Shown here: positions 48,014-64,000 of the stretch, piece after piece | Layout: every line of letters begins with the position of its first letter | How positions within the stretch are numbered: the stretch's first letter is position 1 | Source: Drosophila persimilis | Lineage: Eukaryota; Arthropoda; Insecta; Diptera; Drosophilidae | Assembly: GCF_003286085.1 (NCBI RefSeq) | Contig: NW_020825294.1 | Coordinates: 12,112,501 to 12,176,500 of the forward strand | Direction of reading: 5' to 3' | DNA length: 64,000 nt | Program-made: the position numbers and the translations under genes | The notes under the pieces: model-generated | The model's input: only the letters and a program-made list of their open reading frames with translations | Database searches by the model: none | What the model was told of the DNA's origin: nothing

Positions 48014-50189
48014 ACGGGCCTGTGCGCAGCGGTATCGGTAGCGGGCGCTAAGGCGGCAAAGACAAAGGCAAAGGCAACTGCAGATCAGGTGCACTGCAAG
48101 CAAAGGGTGCGAGCGTGTTCTCTCTGTACAACCACAAAATCGACATGGAGCTCCAAAGTTAACGAATCCGTGGCCAGCGGGCCGCGGCAAATCAAAATCA
48201 GCAATCGCTGCTGCAGCCTACGTTGCGGCTGTGTCCCTATTCAAAACTGAATCTGTTACCATCAGCGGGAACAGGATCCCTGCCCCAGCCCACGCAGCAG
48301 CAGCAGCAGAAGCATTGCGCGGAATTTGCTTGTTGTGTTTAGACAAAACAAAAACTTAAATACCAATCAAAAAGCGTTCACTTTCGACTCAATGGCAACA
48401 ATGATGACGACGACCAGGCTCTGTTAAAAGGAAAAACGGCAAACAAAACACCGGAAAACGTATACAAAATGACAAAAAAAAATGGAAAAAAAATAATTCA
48501 AAATTAACCATAGAGCAGGCGAGTGCCTCAGACGGTTCGCGGACAAGAAAGAGATGATCCCGATGAGTCCAAGTGGAATGGTGAAGACGATAAGGATGAC
48601 AGCGGGCAGAACTGTTTCGCCTCCGACCGGTTTGTTGCTTCATGTACCACGCAGCATGGTCCACCAGTATCTTCGCCTCAGTATCATTCGTTTGCGAAAC
48701 TTGTCTCGCCCCACATGCAGTTGTGTTTCGTTTTAAATTGCACATTCGGAGTAAATTTACATTGCACGCCTAACACTTCACACAACCCGCGTGACTTACA
48801 TACATATGTTATATTACAATTTACATTATAATGCTGCTCCATCTGAAGTTCAATTCTCGGACCGGACACTTTGTAACTTCCCATTAGCGAAGAAGCGACT
48901 CCCGTAATATGTAAACAAAATTCTTCATCACTTAAAATGTTCCCAAATTGAAGGCTTGTTAGATTTCGTTCGATTAAATAAAGCACCCAGCCCACACAGT
49001 TGTGTCTTTCTTTGTTATTTTAGACCACAGATGCCAAAGGTCCAAATGCCTGAGGTCTGTCTTTCGTTTATATCTAATTACAAGCAGGATACAGTGCATT
49101 GCAAATATATGCTTATGCACCATAATTGCCTATACACTGGCATAACAGTGCAGTTTCGTCAGATGTCTTAGGTACCCAAATTGATTTGTCCCAACCCTAG
49201 ATAATATGCATACATATGGAGATGTGGACCCGACTATTTACTGCTTTGGTTAATAGTTTCAGCTAATTGGCACAATAACTTGCCAACCCGAAATACGAAT
49301 AATGAGTAAGGGTTGCGACTTTTTGGCCCAAAACTAGTTTATACAATAGAGGGCTATTTTGAGTCGAATTTATTGTACAAAAATACAGCACAGCTCGTAG
49401 TTTAAACAATTGGGCGACTCAAATGTTAGTTGTGGAAACTTTTCCATATCTGCACATTTTTTTTTCGGGTTACAGGATCCTCCTTTGCTCGAACAAGCTG
49501 GTAATTGAAGTGGCATTTATTTAATACTATTTATTTTGATATTATTTACTTACACTCGGTTCCGTTTGAGAAGGGGAATAAAGTGCTCAACATCACAGAT
49601 AAAAATATATATTTAGCCAGAAAAATCATATTTCCATTTTTTTTGGTGAAGTGTGGCGGTTCAATCCCTTTTTTATAGTTCTTCGAACACTTCGAATCCA
49701 ATTAATTCGTTATAGTTGACATAACTTTTTGGTGTGTGACGGTCGAATTGTGTAAGATATTGGCTACCCCAACCAACCCCCGGCTCACTCGTCTACACTC
49801 TGTCCCTCTCACCGGTATCAGCAAGAAATCGGACAAAGACAAACGAGAAAGAGTCAGTCAGTCATATTTATTTTAGAAAATCTTCGGCTAACACGATTTT
49901 ATTCGTACTTACATAATTGTATTTAGTACTCTGTTAAGTACTCTTTGTTGAGCCTTAACAATTTCTTTAATATGCGTAAGATTAAAACATGAATGTGGTT
50001 TAATTTTCAATTTATTTTCTGGGCCATTTTCTTGTCATTTGACGAAATAAAGAGGCGAAATAAACGCAACTTTTTCCATTTGTAAGCGATTGTAATTGGT
50101 TTTATTTAATCATGACGGCCATCTGTAAGAACATCGACATCCGAGAGCTTCGCTTAGATTAGAGAATGATTCTATTTCATTATTATGAG
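48014..50189. other. Smg5 3' region and intergenic DNA
   Basis: The Smg5 3' untranslated region starts at 48014. It includes a CAG run (48296-48310) and A-rich tracts (48470-48495). A good poly(A) signal AATAAA lies at about 48977-48982, giving a ~970-base tail if used. The remainder to 50189 has only short open frames and A+T-rich sequence. Confidence 0.5.
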
Positions 50190-51720
50190 ATGATGGAGGC
50201 TGAGCTGCCATGGGACAGCACTTAGTCCAACAAATCTTTGAGGCCTGGAGAAGAACTCCCCTTGCCCATGGGCAAGAACAGCAATGGACAGTGTGGGAGC
50301 TTTTGCGACGAATCTCGAAGAAATATTCACACCATTCCGTACATCTAGTAGAATAGCAATGATGGTCACTGAGACGCTGAATAAGACCCACCAGATGGAG
50401 CTCCCTGTGGCGGCAATCACTTTTCAAGAAATCTCGGAAGACATAAAGAAACTCAAGTCCAAGAAGGCCCCTGGCGGCGATAAGATTGATAATGTTGTGG
50501 CAAAGGCGCTACCAAACAGAGCGATTCTGTATATGCTGCTAATCTTTAACGCATCGCTAAGATTATCATTCTTTCCCAAAGTCTGGAGATGTGCCCACAT
50601 AATAATGTTGCCAAAACAAGGAAAGCCACCGGAAGACTTCAAAAACCATAGACCAATTAGTCTCTAGTCAAATTTTGGCAAAATGTTTGAGCGCTGCATC
50701 CTACGAAGGGTACTAGAGTCGCCGCTGGTTAAAACAGCCCTGCCAAACTACAAATTTGGGTTCAGGCTTCAGCACGGTACACCCGAACAACTGCACAGGG
50801 TAGTGGAACACATACTAGACGGCTTCCAAAAAAAACAGTACACTGTAGCTACAGTAGCTTACCTGGATATTTCGCAGGCTTTCGAACGAGTGTGGCACGA
50901 GGGACTACTCGCTAAAATCAAAGTGATGATCAACCCTCAGCTGTATGAAGTTATCAAAAGCTTTCTGACGGAGAGGACTTGTAGATTCTTCGACCAAACC
51001 CATCAAGGCAGGAGTACCGCAAGGCAGCGTGCTTCGGCCGACACTGTACTCTCAAGGTGGCAACATTTGCTGACGACACAGCAGTACTATCGAGGGCTAG
51101 CTGTGTCTATGATGCCACAGACAATCTACAGCAATACCTCAAGCTATTTGAAAACTGGGAACATCTCCATAAACCCTGATAAGTGTGCAATGGTGACGCA
51201 TAGAATGGTCTCTAGCCCTGGTGTCTTCTTGCTTGGGAAACTCGTGGAGCAGCGTAGGAATCACACATACCTCGGAGTTACACTGGATGCACGTTTGACT
51301 TTCGACAGTCACATCCGTAGCGTGAGAAGCAAGTTGGTGGTAAGGACCAGAAAATGTTCTGGATACTTAAACAAAGCAATAAGCTCAATAAGCTGCCTCG
51401 AAGTACGGCATTCAGGTGAATGGGATTGCCGCCAAAACTAACCTTGCTTGGTTCATGACGTTCCAGAGTAAATTTCTGCGTAGGATCTCCGGAGCTGAGT
51501 GGTATATCCGTAACCGGGACATGCCAAGGACCTTAACGTACCACTTCTTGGTGATGTTATCAACAATCAAGCGAAGAACCATATGTGTAAGCTGAGAAAC
51601 CACCGTTATATACTGGCGAGACGCCTTGCAAGAACAAGATACTGGCATAGGCTGACCAGAAAACACCCAGTCGACCTGCCCAACAGGATGATCTAAGAGG
51701 ACCTCTACTCTAGAAACCTG
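50190..51720 (+). mobile_element. Jockey-clade-like LINE remnant (reverse transcriptase)
   Basis: Open pieces encode a non-LTR reverse transcriptase: KKLKSKKAPGGDKIDN, RCAHIIMLPKQGKPPEDFKN and HRPISL (frame 50284-50667, ended by an in-frame TAG), then FGFRLQHGTPEQLHRVVEHI and YLDISQAFERVWHEGLLAKI (frame 50683 on). After FLTERTC (about 50975) the frame breaks and the catalytic-box region is scrambled, although FADDTA-like codons are still visible near 51066. The thumb segment NHTYLGVTLDARLTFDSHI is at about 51260-51315. No RNase H is seen, which fits the Jockey clade. Stops and indels make it dead. It sits between Smg5 and CenG1A. Confidence 0.75.
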
Positions 51721-53519
51721 AACAGATAATTGAACCGAATAATATCCCCCTCCAAATTCTTCGACCTTAAAAACAATTTTTTTTTATCATCATAATTTTT
51801 CCTTACTGTTGACTGTTGTACGTATATAAGTTGCTCCAAAGGTAATATCAAACAACAATATGTATTATTAAAAATAAAATTTAATATCTATTTCTCTTGA
51901 CAGCAACCTGTGTTGCATATTATCCCTCTATTATCTAGAGCACGTAAATTGTTTATTCTCCATCGAGTGCACTTTGTTTGTTGATTGAGCAAGTGAGACG
52001 TGGGGTGGCAGGGGCCGTGCCCACCACTAGGATCGAGGAAAAACATTAACAAAAGCTGAGAAAGGTGTAGGCCAAATCGGGTGAAAGTCGCACAGGTACA
52101 ATCGACTTGCAAGGGTATTCAAATCATAGGTCCCCAAGAAAGCCTTCTCTTCAAAGACAATGGGAATAATTGCAACTCCATTTCGTTTAGTTTTATAGAA
52201 ATAAACGAGATAAGAATAATTGATTCGTGTAAAATATTCACTTTGTTTTTGAGGCTCCAAATAGCCAAATTTTATAGATGGACTACCCTCTCATATATGT
52301 ACATATATCCCGGTAGCTATCTTATCAAATAAATATATGTACATATATATGTATGTATATGAACATAACATACTTTATTTATAGATTCTGACCAGGAGAA
52401 CAAAGGAGAAAAATCTGTGTGGGTTGTTCTTGTTTAAAAAAAAAGGCAAGTTTTTAAAATGTTTAATAGATTTTTATTTAAAGGGTTTTCTTCTTTGTTG
52501 TTGTTCTTGTTGTGGTTTTGTGTGCTGCTTTTCCTTCCAATTAGATTGAGTTTGTCACGTTTTGTGGTTTGTAGTGCGTACAAATAGCGTACACAATATA
52601 TAGAGGGTGTATACATATAGTAATATATATATTGATTGATTTATAGCTACTTTGTATAATTGGTTTCAAATACTTTCAGTTTAATTTGTTGCCCAGACAG
52701 ATTTGACTGCAGCCTGATGGTCATTTCTGGTCTAGTGCAATCCGTTAAACGTGCTTTCAATAAGAAGTTTTGTTGGATTTACCATAGCAAAGAATTTGTT
52801 TGTTTGTTTGTGAGTTTGGTTCAGCGTAAGCTACATAAGTAGTTCATGTTTAGGTTTAGGCGTGTTGATTTGTGGTAACCGATTATCAAGCAATTTCAAC
52901 TATGAGTGTACATACACTCGTATAATATATATGTGTTTGTGTATGTTGTATAGTATAAGTTTGTTTTTGGCTTTAATCTTAGATTCATTCATGTTTATAC
53001 GTATGTTTTGCATCAGCTTCAGCTTCAGCTCTCCTACTGTTCCTATTGTTAGAGGCGTATGGTATATAGTGTATGGATGTTTCAGAAGTCTTTACGCAAT
53101 CCGCTGATGGTAATCGAGAGTTAAAAATAATATTACTACATAATTAGTTGTTTTGCAAACGACATAAAAACCTGCACACGATAAAACAATAATAATCATA
53201 ATAATAATATGTAATAATAGCAGTACGTAATACGAAAATAATAAATTATAAACTTGAGATTACAACAAGAGGACTGTACAGGCTTTTGGGACGACCTAGG
53301 AACTAAAAGAACTGAAAACATCGATAAAAGTGCTCGCCAAAATAATAATAACCATTAATCATTAATCAATTATAATAATAAAACATTTACATTTGCACAA
53401 ATTCCTAAAAACCTATGCCCTAATCGCTATACAATTTTCCCTCTCGCATTTCAACTAATTCCATTACATCCTCGAACATCCTCGAACACCCGCGTCAGCT
53501 TATTGAAAATTTAACTAAT
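51721..53519. other. Intergenic DNA and presumed CenG1A 3' untranslated region
   Basis: No gene recognised. CenG1A is read leftward and stops at 53520, so its 3' untranslated region lies here. Several minus-strand AATAAA candidates exist (complements near 53380, 53243, 52467 and 52373); I cannot tell which is used. TATATGTACATATA runs occur at 52295-52365. Confidence 0.5.
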
Positions 53520-61155
<7,636 letters not shown>

Positions 61156-62240
61156 CTGTAACGGGAAGAACAATCAAATCATCATTAGTTTGAGTTTCAG
61201 AAAAACAAGTTAGCGGCGCGTAATTAGCGATCTCAGGGAACAGCAGATCCCGGGGAACCCGTTTACTCAGCTCTCCCGAAAACATCCTTTTGACCTACAT
61301 GTCGCCTGGCCCAAAGTTCCCTGCTCTCTCAGGCAATCGATGCCCATCCCATCCTCCCATCATTAGCCATTCCTCCGTATGCAAATGCCGACTCCCTCCC
61401 AGAGCACTGGTACCTACTCGTACATCATCCTTCGGTTCCATTCCAGTACCGCTTGATTGACAACATAATGCGGAATAAATGGGTGCTGTGCTCTGCTATG
61501 CTGAGCCACGGAGCTTCCTTTCAATTTTCGGCAATTGTCTGTCTGCCGGTCCCTCGACGTGTGCAAACTTTTAAATTGTCAGTTTGCTCGAACACTTTTC
61601 TGATTTAAATTAGCTCATTGTCAAGTCCCAGACCCAGTCTCAGCCCGAGCCCGAGCCAGAGCCCGAGCCCCAGTCAGTCACTCAATCAGACTTAAGATCT
61701 TTCAGGCCACAGTCAACAGTCACTGTGTCAGCTGGGTGCTCGCTGGGTTTCAAGGTTAGAGCTGTTGCTGTGGCCGTGGTCCATAAATGGCTGGCACCTT
61801 AAGAGGAGAACTCGATGTCCATGTGATCAGAACAAGGGAAACAGCTGCTTTGCAGGCCAGGCCAGCAGTGCTTGTGCACTAGTATTTGTGAGCTTTGAAA
61901 GCCCTCCGCCCTAGCCCGGACACATGGAAAAGCTGCCGTTTGTGTGTGACGTGTCCGTGTGGAAAGCCCCTACAATTTGCGCTGCACTTCACGCCCGAGT
62001 GCAACTATCTGTTGAGCCCCGAAATGAAAACACCATCAAGTGCCAAAATAAATCTTCCCAAGCCACCAAGACCCACCCAGCCCGAGCCATTAGATTTCCA
62101 AGTGCCTGCGATCAATTTCAAAAGGGGCAGGATCCTTTCAAGGGTAGAAGGAGTGACAATGTCTCTGACCAGTTGACCATTTGAGTAGTCGTTGCCTTGC
62201 CGGCGATGATTTACTGCAGGCACCACTCTGGCAGGGAAGC

Positions 62241-62269
62241 AGGGAGGCAGGCAGGCAGGCAGGCAGGCA
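62241..62269. repeat. GCAG tetranucleotide run
   Basis: GGCAGGCAGGCAGGCAGGCAG, about six units, in non-coding DNA. Confidence 0.9.
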
Positions 62270-63715
62270 TATGTGAAAATTGCTCTATTATGAGTTGTTA
62301 AGAGTTGCTTAAGTAAACACTGAGCTGAGAAGATGGACATCGACAGCGACAGCGACATGGCCATAGACATGGACATGGATACGTGTCTTGTCAGCGTGTC
62401 TCAAGGGGTTGTCACGGCCGGAACTTGTTTCCAGGCCGCTTGTTAATCGACTAAGGCGATGGGAGGACAGGACGACAGACAGTCACTGAAAATACAAGTT
62501 CAACTGGTTTGCACTCTTACCTCTGGACCTCACTGACCAGAGCGCAAAATTACAAATTAAAACGAAATAAATATGCCTTTGTTATATGTATTTATATAAT
62601 ACTGGAAATACCGAAACACCGAAATAAATCCGAGGAAAAGAGCACAATTCAATTGTTGAATGAGATTGAAAATGATATGCAGGGAGACGCAGGGACGCAG
62701 GGATACAGGGACATAGGGACAGGGAAAAAATTAGCGCGGTTTTGCAATTTGCATGCCCCCTGAGAAGAGGCGGCAGAAGGGGGGTAAGTGGGAATGGATT
62801 TAAGATTTCAGATCAGAAAATGGCTGAATGGCTGGCTAACTGGTTCCTCGTTCCGGCTGCTCGATGCTCGAATTGTAACAAATTGTGTGGATCGGTGCCC
62901 GGAGCAATCGGAGCAATCGGACCAATATCCGGTCTAATTAATGGCTTGCCATTAGCCTAAAGCGCTTAAAGTTACAAGACACAAGATACAAATGCATCTT
63001 TAAGTTTGACTAATGATGTCAAACCTCTGATGGGATCGGGATAGCGATCGGCTTATGCGTGAAGTTCAAACCGCCAGTCCAGTCGCAGCCCCGGGACGCG
63101 TCATACACGCAGCACAACCCCTTTCTGTCCCGCTGTAACCGGGAGGGGGGAGGGGGCATCTCTGGCTTTATCTCTCCGGGATCGTAGCTCAAACACATGT
63201 CAAATGTCGCCTCCGTTGTCAGAATTCCCAACATAATTACGTATGCAAACTAGCTGGGACCGGCCCGAGAGCCATTTTCCATTCGATTTCCGAATATTCC
63301 GTTTCTTGAGCACATCTTGGTCCTGTCTCTGGATCTCCCATCTCCCGATGCACCTAGGGAGAAAGTGTCCGTGTTTGTTGTTGGTCGAGGAAGGGGTTTG
63401 TGTTCGGATTGTTTTTTGCTGTTTGTTTGTATTTATACTCCTTTAACCATTGAGGGGCGATAAGAAGGGCAGCCCATCCCATTCCATGCCATGCCGTCCC
63501 GTGTCCTGGATTTACAGCTCTTGATGTGGGTTAAGCATTTTAATTAGCGAACAATATGAAAATTTCACTTCCCTATCCCCCCGCCCCTTGCCATTGCCTT
63601 CTTTGGAAACACGTTTCCTTAGCAACCAGCTGACCCTGCGACCCCCCGAACTTCGAGATATAGATAGCTTAGTTTTATGACGACTGAAAGCAGCTGTAAC
63701 CGAAGCAAACCGAAG

Positions 63716-63750
63716 CAGAGTCAGAGCCAGAGCCAGAGCCAGAACCAGCC
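63716..63750. repeat. CAGAGC hexanucleotide run
   Basis: Five units of CAGAGC/CAGAGT near the right end, non-coding. Confidence 0.85.
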
Positions 63751-64000
63751 TGAGTTTTATCACCTTGAAGCGTGCCATCCATCTACCATCTACCATCTAT
63801 TATCTACCATATACACATGCACTTCGTATGTCCTGTTTGAGCAGGACCAGGCGCCAAGGATTGCCATAAAATGTTGATGGCCGTTTAGTTGCTACGGAAG
63901 CCACAACAAGAAGCGCTTAGAGCTGTCATCGCTTCAACCTTTACGACTCCTCCACCCGAAAAGCAACGAAAGGTTTTCGAATAAAAAGAAAGAGAGACAG

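Larger units (their letters stand above)
61156..64000. other. CenG1A upstream intron or 5' region
   Basis: The exon at 60923-61155 starts in phase 1, so this stretch is intron, and the preceding coding exon is either here unrecognised or beyond the right edge. No convincing coding exon was found. Short repeats include CAGCCCGAGCC/GAGCCCGAGCC (61639-61670), GCAGGCAGGCAG (62241-62269), GACATGG/CGACAGC (62335-62375), GGGACAGGG/GCAGGGA (62685-62725) and CAGAGC (63716-63750). Confidence 0.6.

Noticed and set aside
61156..61285. Extension of the CenG1A exon to an ATG at 61285
   Set aside because: An acceptor (CCCGTTACAG) at 61156-61165 and the phase of the following codons show this is intron. The frame before it has no similarity to the GTPase domain.

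Overview
The window is animal nuclear DNA with short GT-AG introns (many 55-75 bases), and every recognisable gene is a Drosophila gene. Ance-3, Acyp, Ance-2, Ance, Smg5 and CenG1A are recalled as neighbours in polytene region 34D-E of D. melanogaster (Muller element B). The repeats (DINE-1/SGM/ISY-type Helitrons and a LOA-like LINE resembling TRIM/Bilbo) suggest the obscura group. The species assignment is inference; the gene identities rest on protein and exon-structure matches.

Left to right: (1) the 5' part of an Ance-3-like gene (minus, runs off the left edge); (2) an intron-less acylphosphatase gene (Acyp, minus); (3) from about 4.9 to 40.4 kb, an expanded cluster of a two-gene module, Ance-2 + Ance, present four times and interrupted by a 13-kb block of mobile elements; (4) about 4 kb of non-coding DNA, then Smg5 (plus, 5 coding exons, 1211 aa); (5) a Jockey-like LINE remnant; (6) CenG1A (minus, 7 coding exons visible, first exon not found).

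The module copies are: unit 1 (minus), Ance-2 pseudogene 5335-7280 + intact Ance 7847-10093; unit 2 (plus, inverted), intact Ance 24934-27168 + Ance-2 fragment; unit 3 (minus), intact Ance-2 29810-31832 + 5'-truncated Ance 32399-33778; unit 4 (minus), intact Ance-2 34210-36232 + intact Ance 36799-39046. Units 3 and 4 are a nearly identical 4.4-kb tandem duplication whose breakpoint lies inside Ance exon 3. The result is three complete Ance genes with intact zinc-protease motifs (615 codons in the copies summed) and two complete Ance-2 genes whose product has lost the zinc site.

Ance is a secreted dipeptidyl carboxypeptidase, so the cluster should make several diverging secreted peptidases plus an inactive relative. 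Smg5 acts in nonsense-mediated mRNA decay. CenG1A is an ArfGAP with GTPase-like, PH and ankyrin domains. These flanking genes have no evident functional link to the cluster.
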